A DNA stretch of 64,000 nucleotides, taken from positions 16,397-80,396 of the forward strand of contig JAFUZP010000012.1 in the NCBI GenBank assembly GCA_017476545.1. The letters run 5' to 3'. The translations under genes were made by a program, and so were the position numbers. The notes under the pieces were generated by a model that was not told where the DNA came from, did not search any database, and was given only the letters and a program-made list of their open reading frames with translations. This document shows, in pieces, positions 42,562 through 52,248 of this stretch. The DNA comes from Alloprevotella sp. (GTDB taxonomy: Bacteria; Bacteroidota; Bacteroidia; Bacteroidales; Bacteroidaceae). Within the stretch, counting starts at the first letter, position 1. Every line of letters starts with the position of its first letter.

Positions 42562-45450
42562 ATGAGACAGAAGTACTTCTACTCTTTGCTCTTCGTCCTA
42601 TTCAGTTTTTTCGGGACGAACACGTTTGCGCAGGAGACGGTAGAGGACGAGAAGCCGGTAATGACCATCGGCTGCCTCTCCGACCTGCATAACGAGTTGG
42701 GCCTCATCAGCGGAGGCGTGGACAACGTCCGGCTGCGCGGCACTATCCTCAACACCGTAAACAAAATGCGCGAGGATGAGGAAATCGACCTCATCGTCCT
42801 GGGTGGCGACTACACCAGTGACGTCACCATTCCCGAAGCCAACTGGGAGCGCATCCGCGACCTGATGGCCGACGCGCTCCGCAGTGCTTTCAAGCCCGAA
42901 CGCGAGAAACGCCCCGTTATCTACGTGACAGGTAACCACGACTACGAGGTGGCTAATTTCGACAACCTGCCGAAGCCGTACAATGCCGCGCGTTACTATG
43001 ACTTCATCATGAAGGACGACATCGGCGAGCTTACCGAAAAGGACGCTTTCTACGAGACTGCGGACAACGGCGACCTAGGTACGACGGACCTGCTCGCCGC
43101 GTTCCACTACGAAATCAACGGCTTTGACTTCATCGCCCTCAACTGCGGTAAATTTTATTTCAAGAGTGCGTGGGACTACAGCTACTCGCTGGAGTCCGTA
43201 GAATGGGTCGGGCAGAAACTGGCCGAGCTCTATGCCGACGACCCCGACCGCACCGTATTCTTCCTGCTGCACGTCCCCTTCATGGACAGCAACAGTATCA
43301 GCAACGTAAACAAAGGCATGGGCGGACGCGGTTCGGCGGAAGGTGTGAAGAGTGCCGAACGGCTGAAGGAAATCCTCGCCCAGTACCCCAACCTCATCAT
43401 GCTCTACGGCCACGACCACGGCTCGGACAACGCCTACTTCCGCAGCAAGACGTCGCAGCGCGTGACGCGTTATAACACCTTCGGCAATGTCATCGCCACC
43501 ACCGATGAGACACACGTGGACGAGATACTCGACGATGAAGGCGGAGAGACAGAAGAGTACACACCCGAGGCCGGCGTAGTGAAGGGCTACTTCAAGAGCT
43601 ACAGCGGCGACGGCTACATGAGCTACCTCAGCACAAGCGACAACTTGCAGTGCGGAACGGCAAAGACGGAAGCCACTATCGCGGCCTCCGCGACCATGGC
43701 CGACCGCTATACCATCCTGCTCAACGGCGGTTACACGCACCTGGGCAGCACGGCACACTTCACGGGCAATACGGCCATCACACAGTACTCCTCGCCCTTC
43801 ATTTACAAGGTGGAGGACCCCACGGCCGAGACCGTAAAGGCACGCCGCGTCAAGACGCTGGCCGAGTTCAACGGGGGCGGCTACTACACCATCGTGGGCT
43901 ACGCCAAGAAGGACGGCCAGTACTACATGATGGGCAGCGAGAACGTCACCATCACCTACCCCGGTCTGGCCGGTTTGTTCCTCAGCGAGGAAGAACCCGG
44001 TGATGAAATAACCTTTGAGGCAGGTACCCACAGCCCCATCTGGGAGTTTGAGTGCACCACGCCTTGGGAGAGCACAACTCCCGTGGAGGACGAGCCTACC
44101 TCCGTCAAGGGTAACCTTGAGAGCTTCTCCGGCGACGGCTTCATGAGCTACCTCAGCACGGACATCAACTTACAGTGCGGCGAGGCTAAGAGCGATGTTG
44201 TCATCGCACACGCCAGCGCATATGCCGGACGCTACACCCTCTTTGTAAACAACAGCGCCTACACCCACTGCGGCAGCACGGCTCACTTCACGGGCAACAC
44301 AGCCATCTCCGAATACTCCACACCGTACATCTACCGCGTTGAGAAAGCCGAAACGGGCACCACGGCCACGGCGAAGCGCATCGCGGACCTGCGCGACATC
44401 AAGAACGGCGGGCTCTATGCCTTCGTGGGACACGCCAAGAAGGACGGTAACTGGTACCTCATCGGCAGCGAGAACGTCACCATCACCTACCCCGGCCTGG
44501 CAGGCATCTTGGTTAGCGAGACGGAACCCGGCGACGAAATCGAGATAGAGGTCGGCGAACATGCCCCCGTATGGCGCTTCGTCACGGAAGAAGGCGGCGG
44601 AGGCGGTGAAGAACCCGCAGGGGACATCACCGGCACGCTCCAGAGCAAGGCCGACGGCAAGTACATGACCGTCACCAGCAATGCAGGAACGGGCTCCTCA
44701 CCCGCACCGGTCAAGATCAGCGCCACAGCCAATGAAGGTGTTTACAACGTGCTCCTCCCCGACGGACGCTACCTCTACTGCGGCACGAAGGGCTATTTCT
44801 CCGCCAACTCCGCCGCTACGGACATCTGGTTCTACGACGCTGGGGACGGCGCACTCGCCACGCAATTGGAAATGGGCAAGGACTACGTACTCGTAGGCCT
44901 CAAGAACGGCGCGTACTACGCCGTCAGCTCCGAAGTCATCAACCCCGGTCTCGAAGGCCAGCGGATGCTCAACCTCGAAGTAACCGTCGAGGACGGCAAG
45001 ATTACCGTACCCGAGGACGACAAGTTCATCTGGACGCTCGGCGAAATGCCCGAAGGCGAGCCTTCCTTCTTCTCCGCGTTCATGGGTTCCATGCGCTACT
45101 ACAGCAACTCCATCGAGGGTGATGTCAGCGTGAGCAACTCCAAGATTGTGCAGGCGTTAGTCGTGTACATCTACAAAGACCGCGTCGTACTCAAGATTAA
45201 GAACTACGGTAGCAGCGGAAACTTCGGCGGCATACAGATCAACCCCGAGATTGCTGCGTACACCGTTTACCGAACCGTGCGCAACGCGCAAGGCGAGCTG
45301 GGTGAAGACGAAGGCCCGGTTGATGCCATCCAGACGGGCAGCATCCTGCCGCAGACCGGCAAGAAGAAGTACCACGACCTCGCCGGCCGCCGCATCAGCA
45401 AGCCCGGCAAAGGTGTGTACATCGTGAACGGCAAGAAAGTGCTGCGGTAA
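42562..45450 (+). CDS. Secreted metallophosphoesterase with three beta-repeat modules and a C-terminal sorting-like tail
   Basis: The 962-residue precursor has a signal peptide (cleavage near FAQE). The catalytic domain (about 30-315) has all five calcineurin-type motifs: SDLHNE, GGDYTSD, GNHDYE, LLHVPF and GHDHG. Two near-identical modules follow (about residues 335-510 and 515-680), each with SGDGxMSYLST, GSTAHFTGNTAI and ENVTITYPGLAG, and then a third more distant one (about 690-830). The last 30 residues (DLAGRRISKPGKGVYIVNGK) match the short conserved tail common on exported proteins of Prevotella and Bacteroides. Substrate unknown; the modules could bind ligands. Single gene with promoter and terminator. 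Confidence 0.85.
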   Translation: MRQKYFYSLLFVLFSFFGTNTFAQETVEDEKPVMTIGCLSDLHNELGLISGGVDNVRLRGTILNTVNKMREDEEIDLIVLGGDYTSDVTIPEANWERIRDLMADALRSAFKPEREKRPVIYVTGNHDYEVANFDNLPKPYNAARYYDFIMKDDIGELTEKDAFYETADNGDLGTTDLLAAFHYEINGFDFIALNCGKFYFKSAWDYSYSLESVEWVGQKLAELYADDPDRTVFFLLHVPFMDSNSISNVNKGMGGRGSAEGVKSAERLKEILAQYPNLIMLYGHDHGSDNAYFRSKTSQRVTRYNTFGNVIATTDETHVDEILDDEGGETEEYTPEAGVVKGYFKSYSGDGYMSYLSTSDNLQCGTAKTEATIAASATMADRYTILLNGGYTHLGSTAHFTGNTAITQYSSPFIYKVEDPTAETVKARRVKTLAEFNGGGYYTIVGYAKKDGQYYMMGSENVTITYPGLAGLFLSEEEPGDEITFEAGTHSPIWEFECTTPWESTTPVEDEPTSVKGNLESFSGDGFMSYLSTDINLQCGEAKSDVVIAHASAYAGRYTLFVNNSAYTHCGSTAHFTGNTAISEYSTPYIYRVEKAETGTTATAKRIADLRDIKNGGLYAFVGHAKKDGNWYLIGSENVTITYPGLAGILVSETEPGDEIEIEVGEHAPVWRFVTEEGGGGGEEPAGDITGTLQSKADGKYMTVTSNAGTGSSPAPVKISATANEGVYNVLLPDGRYLYCGTKGYFSANSAATDIWFYDAGDGALATQLEMGKDYVLVGLKNGAYYAVSSEVINPGLEGQRMLNLEVTVEDGKITVPEDDKFIWTLGEMPEGEPSFFSAFMGSMRYYSNSIEGDVSVSNSKIVQALVVYIYKDRVVLKIKNYGSSGNFGGIQINPEIAAYTVYRTVRNAQGELGEDEGPVDAIQTGSILPQTGKKKYHDLAGRRISKPGKGVYIVNGKKVLR

Positions 45451-45480
45451 GCGCTGCGCAACCACAGCATCTCAAGAAAC

Positions 45481-45516
45481 GAAGCAGGCGGGAGCAATTC
45501 CCGCCTGCTTCTTCTG
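45481..45516 (+). terminator. Intrinsic terminator of the metallophosphoesterase gene
   Basis: A 13-bp perfect stem (GAAGCAGGCGGGA, loop GCAAT) followed by TTC TTC. Confidence 0.85.
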
Positions 45517-45547
45517 TTCCCGACGGCTAAGGCCATGGCTGTTCTTC

Positions 45548-45652
45548 TTAACCCTATGGGTAGTTTTTCGTAACCATAGGGATAGTCCGCCGTAACCATA
45601 GGGATAGTCCGCCGTAACCCTTGGGTTAAGAATTAGTATCCCCAGGGGGAGC
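45548..45652. repeat. 22-bp quasi-palindromic repeat array 5
   Basis: Five units at exact 22-bp spacing (anchors 45548, 45570, 45592, 45614, 45636). Two central units are identical (CCGTAACCATAGGGATAGTC). It lies between convergent genes with a terminator on each side. Confidence 0.9.
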
Positions 45653-45752
45653 GCGATGCCGCTCACGGGATAGTAAAAACTGCCCGATGTCCTCTTTTAT
45701 TCCTACCCCAGTTCTGACATGCTGCGGCCAACCGGCGGCGCAAGAAAACGCC

Positions 45753-45787
45753 AACTCCCCCGAAGCAATAGTCTTCGGGGGAGTTTT
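45753..45787. terminator. Hairpin between convergent genes, probable terminator of the aspartate aminotransferase gene
   Basis: Arms AACTCCCCCGAAG and its complement enclose CAATAGT; A-rich on one side and TTTT on the other, so it can act in both directions. Confidence 0.75.
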
Positions 45788-45814
45788 CCGTATCAAGCTG
45801 GCAGCTGCGCCGTA

Positions 45815-47014
45815 TCAGCCGAGGCGGGCGAGGGCGAGGCCGATGCGGCGCATGGCCTCGCGGATGTTCTCGTCGCTGGTGGCATAACTCATGCGGAAAC
45901 AATCGGGCGCGCCGAACGCCGCGCCGCCCACAGTGGCGACATGAGCCTGCTCCAGGAGGTAGAGGGCGAGGCTGTCGGAGTCCGTCACGCGGTGTCCCTG
46001 CGCATCTGCCTTACCGTAAAAACTATTGCAACGGGGGAAGAGGTAGAAAGCCCCCTGCGGCACGTTCACGTCAAGCCCGGGCACCTGCCGCGCGAGCTCC
46101 ACGATAAGGTCGCGACGCCGCTGGAAGGCCTGCCGCATCTCCTCCACGCAGTCCTGCGGGGCAGTATAGGCAGCAAGGGCTGCGCGCTGGCTGACAGAGC
46201 AGGGACCGCTGGTATGCTGGCCCTGAAGCTTGTTGCAGCCACGCACAAGCCACTCCGGACCAGCCATGAAGCCGATGCGCCAGCCTGTCATGGCATAGGC
46301 CTTGGATACGCCGTTAATGAGTACGGTGCGCGCCTGCATTCCCTCGCAACGGGCGATGGAGGCGTGCGCGCCTGCATAACGGATGTGTTCGTAAATCTCA
46401 TCGGATATGACGACAACTTGCGGATGGCGGCGCAGGACTTCGGCAAGGGCTTCCAGTTCCTGTTGCGTATAGACGGAGCCGGTCGGGTTCGAGGGCGAGC
46501 AAAGGATGATGGCGCGCGTCTTCGGAGTGAGGGCGGCCTCAAGCTGTGCGGGGGTCATCTTGAAGTCCTGCTCGATGGTAGCCGTGACGATGACGGGCTT
46601 GGCCCCGGCGAGCAGCACCATCTGCGGATAACTCACCCAGTAGGGGGCGGGAATGATGACTTCCTCGTCCGGACGCTCCACAAGAGCCATTACGGCGTTG
46701 CATACGCTCTGCTTCGCGCCGTTCGCCACGGAGATTTCCGCCGGCGTATAAGTCAGGCCGTTCTCGCGAAGGAGCTTTGCACAGATAGCCTCGCGCAGGT
46801 CGGCATAACCGGCTACGGGGCTGTAAGTGGTGTAACCCTCCTCCATGGCGCGCGCGGCGGCCTGCCGGATGTACGGCGGCGTGGGGAAGTCGGGCTCACC
46901 GACGGAAAGGTTGATGACATCCACGCCCTGTGCTTTCAGTTCGGCACTCTTCTGGGACATGGCCAGCGTGGCGGAGGGCTGGAGGCGGTTGATGCGGTCA
47001 GATAGAACTTGCAT
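45815..47014 (-). CDS. aspC: Class I aminotransferase, probable aspartate aminotransferase
   Basis: The 399-residue PLP enzyme has the subgroup I-gamma pattern: VINLSVGEPDFPTPPYI at the start, NGAKQSVCNAVMAL, NPTGSVY, the PLP Lys in SKAYAMTGWRIG (near residue 240), and the carboxylate-binding Arg in FRMSYATSDENI. Such enzymes transfer the amino group of aspartate to 2-oxoglutarate, some also using prephenate. It is the last gene of a minus-strand run (LptF/G-like, ribBA, CapA-like, this gene) with spacings of 12, -4 and 5 bp. Confidence 0.85.
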   Translation of the reverse strand: MQVLSDRINRLQPSATLAMSQKSAELKAQGVDVINLSVGEPDFPTPPYIRQAAARAMEEGYTTYSPVAGYADLREAICAKLLRENGLTYTPAEISVANGAKQSVCNAVMALVERPDEEVIIPAPYWVSYPQMVLLAGAKPVIVTATIEQDFKMTPAQLEAALTPKTRAIILCSPSNPTGSVYTQQELEALAEVLRRHPQVVVISDEIYEHIRYAGAHASIARCEGMQARTVLINGVSKAYAMTGWRIGFMAGPEWLVRGCNKLQGQHTSGPCSVSQRAALAAYTAPQDCVEEMRQAFQRRRDLIVELARQVPGLDVNVPQGAFYLFPRCNSFYGKADAQGHRVTDSDSLALYLLEQAHVATVGGAAFGAPDCFRMSYATSDENIREAMRRIGLALARLG

Positions 47015-47019
47015 ACGAA

Positions 47020-48174
47020 TTATTTATAGGTTGGTACTTCTCTGATGTCACCCACGTTGTGCTTCGCGAAGAGGGCTCGGGCGTTGGCTGCGAAACGCCC
47101 CATAAGGCGGCGCTCCTCGGCATTGAGGCTGTCCTGCGGATAGCTCACGGGGTAGAGGCGGTGGTTCTTACGCCGCGAAACGGGTGGGCGTGACACCCAT
47201 TGCAGGGAATAGGAACAGTCGGCGAGGCGCACGGCGGTGTCCTTCTCCAGGGTGAGTGCCACCATCAGGCCGCCGTCGCAATTCTCCATCCATTGGTTAG
47301 AGATGAAGTTGCCGAGGGAATAGGCCAGGAAGTGGCGCCCGCCGAGGGAGTCCGTGCGCACCTCCATCGGCTGTACCACGTGGGGATGCCCGCCTATGAC
47401 GTGCGTCACACCGTTCTGGAAGAGCCAGTCGGCCAACTCACGCTGCTCTCCTGTTGGTAACAAGGCGTATTCTATGCCCCAGTGCATGAGGGCGATGATG
47501 CAGTCCGGCCGCATAGCACGGGCTGCGCGGATGTCCGTAAGGATTTGGGCGCGGTCGATGAGGTTCACCACATTACCGCGCGGCACGGGGATGCCGTTCG
47601 TGCCGTAGGTATAGCAAAGGAAGGCGATGCGGAAGCCGTTCTTCTCAACGAGGAGCGGGTAGTCGCGGCGGCGCGAGGCGGTGTCGGCATACGTTCCGAC
47701 ATGAGCCAGACCGAGGCTGTCCAGCATCCGGATGGTGCGCTCCACGCCCCGGCGTCCCGTATCGCAGCAGTGGTTGTTGGCAGTGGAAAGGACATCAAAA
47801 CCCGCGTCACGGATAGCATAAATATAGGGGTCGGGAGCACAGAACTGGGGGTAGCCGCTATAGGGCTTTCCGCCGAGCGTCACTTCGAGGTTGGCCACTG
47901 CAAGGTCGAAGCCACGGATATAGTCCGCCAATTTGTCGAAGTAGGAAGAATAATCGTAAGTACCGTCAGCGGTACGCGCGGCGTTGATCTGCGTGACGTG
48001 CTGCATCAGGTCGCCCGCGAAGAGCAGGGTGATGCGTCGCGTCGTGTCCGCCCCGTCAGCGGAAACCGTACTGTCCCCTGTCCCTGACCCACCCCGCTGG
48101 CAGGCGGCAAGGAGCAAGAGCAATACGGAAGCAAGGAGCAGGCGACAGGAAAGGTGGGGCATGCGTCCGTTCAT
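47020..48174 (-). CDS. CapA-family metallophosphoesterase-like lipoprotein
   Basis: The 384-residue protein has a lipobox LLLAACQRG (Cys near residue 25), so the mature protein is probably membrane-anchored. The domain is of the CapA/PgsA type: [72 protein letters not shown]. CapA proteins take part in poly-gamma-glutamate capsule synthesis in Bacillus, but many Bacteroidota members occur without capB or capC, as here. The start overlaps the ribBA stop by 4 bp. Confidence 0.85.
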   Translation of the reverse strand: MNGRMPHLSCRLLLASVLLLLLAACQRGGSGTGDSTVSADGADTTRRITLLFAGDLMQHVTQINAARTADGTYDYSSYFDKLADYIRGFDLAVANLEVTLGGKPYSGYPQFCAPDPYIYAIRDAGFDVLSTANNHCCDTGRRGVERTIRMLDSLGLAHVGTYADTASRRRDYPLLVEKNGFRIAFLCYTYGTNGIPVPRGNVVNLIDRAQILTDIRAARAMRPDCIIALMHWGIEYALLPTGEQRELADWLFQNGVTHVIGGHPHVVQPMEVRTDSLGGRHFLAYSLGNFISNQWMENCDGGLMVALTLEKDTAVRLADCSYSLQWVSRPPVSRRKNHRLYPVSYPQDSLNAEERRLMGRFAANARALFAKHNVGDIREVPTYK

Positions 48175-49385
48175 TTCTTCAAGTGTAACGTATGTCCCAT
48201 GCGCTCCTGCTTGGTCTGCAGGTAGCGCTCGTTATAGCGGTTGGGCTCCACCTCTATCGGCACGTTCTCCGTAATTTCCAGGCCGTAAGCCTCCAGTCCG
48301 ACACGCTTCACGGGGTTGTTCGTCATGAGCCGCATTTTGCGCACACCGAGTTGGCTGAGAATCTGCGCACCCACACCGTAGTCGCGCTCATCGGGGTCGT
48401 AGCCGAGGTGCACGTTCGCGTCCACCGTGTCGTAGCCCTGCTCCTGCAGCTTATACGCGGCAATCTTCGCCATCAGGCCGATGCCGCGCCCCTCCTGGTT
48501 GAGATAGAGAATGATGCCGCGCCCCTCCTGCTCCACCATCTGCATGGCGCGGTGGAGCTGGTCGCCGCAATCGCAGCGCTGGCTACCGAAGATGTCGCCC
48601 GTCATGCACGATGAGTGGACGCGCACCAGCACGGCGTCCTCGGGACTCCAGCTGCCCTTGATGAGCGCGATGTGCTCCTTACCGCCCATCTTTTGGCGGA
48701 AGGGTATCAGGTGAAAGTGCCCGTAAGCCGTCGGCATGTCCACCTCCTCACCGCGCTCCACGAGGCTCTCCGTGCGCAGACGGTAGGCGATGAGGTCACG
48801 GATGGTCAGGATGCGCAGGCCGTGCTCACGGGCGAACTCCCGTAGCTGCGGCATACGCGCCATCGTCCCGTCCGGATTGAGGATTTCAATCAGGCAGGCT
48901 GCAGGCTGCAATCCCGCGAGGCGGGCCAGATCGACCGCCGCCTCCGTATGCCCCGCACGGACGAGTACGCCACGGTCCTGGGCATATAGGGGACTGATAT
49001 GGCCGGGACGCCCGAACGTTTCCGGCGTGCTCTGCGGGTCGGCAAGGGCACGGATGGTGGCCGCACGGTCGTGGCAGCTCACCCCGGTCGTGCATCCCTC
49101 CAGCTTATCCACCGTGACGGTGAAGGGCGTGCCGAGCATACTCGTATTCTCGTCCACCTGGTGTTGCAGGCGGAGCTGGCGGCAGCGCTCGATAGTAACA
49201 GGGGCGCAGAGCACCCCACGCCCATACTGCATCATGAAATTGACGCTCTCGGGCGTGGCGAACTCGGCAGCCATGACCAAGTCGCCCTCGTTCTCGCGGT
49301 CTTCATCGTCCACAACGACGACGAACTTGCCGGCCTTGATATCTTCCAATGCTTCCTCTACGGTAGCAAGACGGATGGTTTCCAT
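48171..49385 (-). CDS. ribBA: Bifunctional DHBP synthase / GTP cyclohydrolase II
   Basis: The 404-residue enzyme joins RibB (residues 1-200: [20 protein letters not shown], then [17 protein letters not shown]) to RibA (about 205-404: zinc Cys in [17 protein letters not shown], then [11 protein letters not shown] and [13 protein letters not shown]). It supplies both branches of riboflavin synthesis: 3,4-dihydroxy-2-butanone 4-phosphate from ribulose 5-phosphate, and the pyrimidine intermediate from GTP. No FMN riboswitch was seen; it is inside an operon, 12 bp after the permease gene and overlapping the next. Confidence 0.95.
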   Translation of the reverse strand: METIRLATVEEALEDIKAGKFVVVVDDEDRENEGDLVMAAEFATPESVNFMMQYGRGVLCAPVTIERCRQLRLQHQVDENTSMLGTPFTVTVDKLEGCTTGVSCHDRAATIRALADPQSTPETFGRPGHISPLYAQDRGVLVRAGHTEAAVDLARLAGLQPAACLIEILNPDGTMARMPQLREFAREHGLRILTIRDLIAYRLRTESLVERGEEVDMPTAYGHFHLIPFRQKMGGKEHIALIKGSWSPEDAVLVRVHSSCMTGDIFGSQRCDCGDQLHRAMQMVEQEGRGIILYLNQEGRGIGLMAKIAAYKLQEQGYDTVDANVHLGYDPDERDYGVGAQILSQLGVRKMRLMTNNPVKRVGLEAYGLEITENVPIEVEPNRYNERYLQTKQERMGHTLHLKK

Positions 49386-49397
49386 ACGTATGATGTG

Positions 49398-51293
49398 TTA
49401 TGTCGTTTGTTCTTGTTCTATTAGCGGTATCAGCTCGTCCAGCCCTTTCACGATCTGCTTCATGTCGCGGAACAGCCGCAGGCGGAAGCGCCAGATGCGC
49501 AGCCACAGGATGGCTCCCACCGGCAGCAGTATGCCGCAGATTACATTGAGGCGGTGGCTCTCGAACGGGGCGGTATGCGCGCGGACATAGATGACGGGGA
49601 AACTGTTGAGCACGTGCAGGATGGCAGGCGTGCGGGTGTTGGAGAGTTCCTCGATGATGTCCTCCAGGCGGTCACTGATGCGTGCCGCGAGGCGGTCCGG
49701 GCGGGAGCGGAAGAAGACGTGCAGGTAGTTCGGCGCGCGGTAGAGCTTGCGGCGGCGGCTGTAGTCCTCCGTGTCGGCGCGCAAGGCGGCCAGCTCAGGT
49801 GCGAGCCGTTCGTAGTCCGGCTCCTGAATGATGACCTCCTTGCGGAAGATGTGCCGCGCGGAGCGGAAGCCCAGCAGGCGCTTGAGCGTACCGAGATAGG
49901 CATCGAGGTTGAATACGACAGAGTCGCTGTTGGCCTTATACGTAAGGAAGACGCCCACCGGGGCCAGCACGGCGGAGGACATCCACATACCCACCACCAT
50001 GTTGAGCGAACCGTCGCGCGCCATCTTCATGCAGCCCGTGTCGATGATGTAGTATATAATGAATATGATGACGCTGATGACCGCCGGCAGCCCCAGCCCC
50101 CCCTTGCGGATGATGGAGCCGAGCGGCGCGCCGATGAAGAAGAAGAACAGGCAGGCCAGCGACAGCGTGAACTTCTGGTGCCATTCCTTCCAGTGGCGCC
50201 GGATGAAGTATTCGTTCTCCTTCATCACCACGCTCTTCCACTCCAGTTCCGCCGCATAGGACGAGGCGTTCGCATGGGCCAGCTGGGCCGCCGTCTGCAC
50301 CCGCTCGGGGGGCAGCGCGGCCAGTAGCGAGTCGAAGTCGGCCGTCCGGGCGCCCTTCCCTGCGGCAGCCGCAGCCTTCGGGAGCGGCTTGAAGAAGCGG
50401 GCGCGCGCCTCGCGGTAGTAGTCCCGGCCTACACTGTCCAGCTCCGCGCTGACGGAGTCGATGTCCGCCTCTATCTGCCGCAGGTTCTTTGCCTGCGCCA
50501 TGCCGCGCAGCTGCTCCTCGTCCATCTTCTCGAAGTTGCTGTCAAAGTCTATGATGAAACGCTTGTAGCCGAACGTTTCCCTGTCGTAAGGCTGGTTCGC
50601 CGCACCGAGCGCCCGCGTCTGGTCGCCGCGCAGGTTCTCGAACTGTTCGCCCTGCCAGATGTCCAGCACCAGGTGCAGCTTGTCCTCCGTCATCTCCATG
50701 CGTCCCGAGTCCGCCACCACGATCTGCGCCCTGTCGAAGCCCTCGTTGTTCTTGTATATCATCAGCCCGTAGAGCATCCCCGTCCCCACGTCCTTCCGGT
50801 CCACGTAGAGGTTGAAGCCCGGCACGCCGTTGTAGAACACCCCTTCCGGTATCTCCAGCGCCGGCGACGTCTGCCGCATGCTGAGCAGCAGCGTCCGCAG
50901 TTTCAGTTGGGCCTCCGGCGCAGTCTTGTTCTGGAAGTAGAACGATGTGCCCGACAGCCCCGCAGCCAGCAGCAGCACAGGCAGCATGATCCGCACCAGC
51001 GGAACGCCCGCCGCCTTCATCGACAGCAGCTCCAGCCGCTCGCCCATGTTGCCGAACGAAATCAGCGAGGCAAGCAGCACCGACAGCGGGAGCGACATCG
51101 GCACCAGCGTAATCGCCATGTACCAGAAGAACTCCGCCAGCACGTCCACCGTCAGTCCCTTGCCGATAAGCTCGTCCACATACCGCCACGTGAACTGCAT
51201 CATGAAGACGAAGAGCGTGATGAAGAACGCCCCGAGGAAGACCAGAAGGAACTTCTTCAGGACAAACACGTCCAACTTCTTAACCAGTACCAT
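49398..51293 (-). CDS. LptF/LptG-family (YjgP/YjgQ) permease
   Basis: The 631-residue protein has the LptF/G start (KLDVFVLKKFLLVFLGAFFI), a first bundle of three helices with RLELLSMKAAGVPLVRIMLP, a long periplasmic beta-jellyroll region, and a second bundle near residues 375-470 (FTLSLACLFFFFIGAPLGSI). A C-terminal soluble part with one or two more hydrophobic stretches follows; this makes it much longer than the 360 residues of E. coli LptF, but similar in size to other Bacteroidota members as I recall them. It is expected to move lipopolysaccharide out of the inner membrane with LptB. First gene of its operon; -7 box at 51330-51337. Confidence 0.88.
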   Translation of the reverse strand: MVLVKKLDVFVLKKFLLVFLGAFFITLFVFMMQFTWRYVDELIGKGLTVDVLAEFFWYMAITLVPMSLPLSVLLASLISFGNMGERLELLSMKAAGVPLVRIMLPVLLLAAGLSGTSFYFQNKTAPEAQLKLRTLLLSMRQTSPALEIPEGVFYNGVPGFNLYVDRKDVGTGMLYGLMIYKNNEGFDRAQIVVADSGRMEMTEDKLHLVLDIWQGEQFENLRGDQTRALGAANQPYDRETFGYKRFIIDFDSNFEKMDEEQLRGMAQAKNLRQIEADIDSVSAELDSVGRDYYREARARFFKPLPKAAAAAGKGARTADFDSLLAALPPERVQTAAQLAHANASSYAAELEWKSVVMKENEYFIRRHWKEWHQKFTLSLACLFFFFIGAPLGSIIRKGGLGLPAVISVIIFIIYYIIDTGCMKMARDGSLNMVVGMWMSSAVLAPVGVFLTYKANSDSVVFNLDAYLGTLKRLLGFRSARHIFRKEVIIQEPDYERLAPELAALRADTEDYSRRRKLYRAPNYLHVFFRSRPDRLAARISDRLEDIIEELSNTRTPAILHVLNSFPVIYVRAHTAPFESHRLNVICGILLPVGAILWLRIWRFRLRLFRDMKQIVKGLDELIPLIEQEQTT

Positions 51294-51329
51294 GCGCGTC
51301 AGTGCCGAGCCATTTTAGCGTTACAGGCG

Positions 51330-51337
51330 CGAAGATA
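51330..51337 (-). promoter_or_regulatory. -7 box TATCTTCG for the LptF/G-ribBA operon
   Basis: Minus-strand box, one change from consensus, 36 nt before the ATG at 51293. Confidence 0.55.
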
Positions 51338-51594
51338 ACCTTTTATTCCCGAAGCGGAAAATTTCACGCCACGCCATCCGCACCCGCGCACACATATTTA
51401 TATAATACGCGCGCGGGGAAGGGCGGATTGCAGGCTGCGGGCTGTGGGGTAGTTGGTAGATGGTTCCCGGCTTGCTGCCACCGGCTCACATCTATCAGCC
51501 CACAGCCAACTCCACACACCCCCCTTAAGCGGGCTTCGTAAATGCACTTTACGGCCAGGATGTACGCCCCCGCTATTTAGCAATATGTTACAAA
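51338..51594. other. Gene-free spacer between two minus-strand units
   Basis: Roughly 260 bp with no supported gene; it holds a TATAT-rich stretch near 51390-51410 and nothing else I can define. Confidence 0.4.
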
Positions 51595-51635
51595 AAGCCC
51601 CGCCTTACCCGCTTAAAACCGGCAAGGCGGGGGCT
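51595..51635 (-). terminator. Intrinsic terminator of leader-cassette gene B
   Basis: Arms AGCCCCGCCTT and AAGGCGGGGGCT (one bulged G). On the minus strand the stem is followed by TTTTTG, 11 bp after the stop codon. Confidence 0.8.
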
Positions 51636-51645
51636 GCAGAGACAC

Positions 51646-52248
51646 TCAACCCTGATATGGAACGACATTAAGCACAAACGTCACCTTAACTGGAACGCCG
51701 TTATGCGTCCCACTAACCGTTTTCTCCACCTCTTCAGATAGAGGGCCGCTAACAAACACACCGTCGCCTTCCAGCTCTACATTGGCAAGGAAGTCCGCCT
51801 CACTCCAACCTTCACCGCCCGGGCCGAATTGAACTAACGGACCCCAAGCTTTTCTTACATTTTGGTATCCATAAACCCTATTTATTTTGTCTACATGTTC
51901 GTCGCTATAATAACACATGTCTGTGAAGGACGTGGGGTTTGGCGTTGTAAACATATAGCCACTGTTCGTAAGACGCGAAAAAGAAGGCGAAGTGAGAAAG
52001 TCATCCACCGTTATATCGCCACGCCGCTCATAGCAGTATTTGTCCATCGATGAGTTATACATAGAAAATCCGCCACTGATGGCGACCTGAACAGGACCGC
52101 TCGCCGCCAGCAGCTGGCAGTTCAGCGGGAAGACCTGCATCGTGGGCTTCACATAGGGTTTCTTTGCCTTCGGCGCGGACTCCGCGCCCGTTTCCGCTGC
52201 CCGCATATCGGCGCACGGCGCAGCGTTCTCATTCATTCTTTCGTCCAT
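51646..52248 (-). CDS. Leader-cassette protein B: common leader, strongly diverged body, unknown function
   Basis: The 200-residue protein has no signal peptide. Residues about 24-48 carry APKAKKPYVKPTMQV and FPLNCQLLAASG, as in the protein at 25450-26154. The following 150 residues share little with that paralogue; the middle part (about 50-130) is aromatic and Ser/Thr-rich (GGFSMYNSSMDKYCYERR, GYMFTTPNPTSFTDMCYY). Near the end both have GxxW, DFxxN and SGTxNG, so they are diverged homologues and not unrelated proteins behind a swapped leader. Promoter, 5' UTR and leader codons are the duplicated unit. No enzyme motif is visible and I cannot name a family. Confidence 0.65.
   Translation of the reverse strand: MDERMNENAAPCADMRAAETGAESAPKAKKPYVKPTMQVFPLNCQLLAASGPVQVAISGGFSMYNSSMDKYCYERRGDITVDDFLTSPSFSRLTNSGYMFTTPNPTSFTDMCYYSDEHVDKINRVYGYQNVRKAWGPLVQFGPGGEGWSEADFLANVELEGDGVFVSGPLSEEVEKTVSGTHNGVPVKVTFVLNVVPYQG

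Noticed and set aside
48150-49420. FMN riboswitch for ribBA
   Set aside because: ribBA follows the permease gene by 12 bp and no RFN-type conserved sequence is seen.
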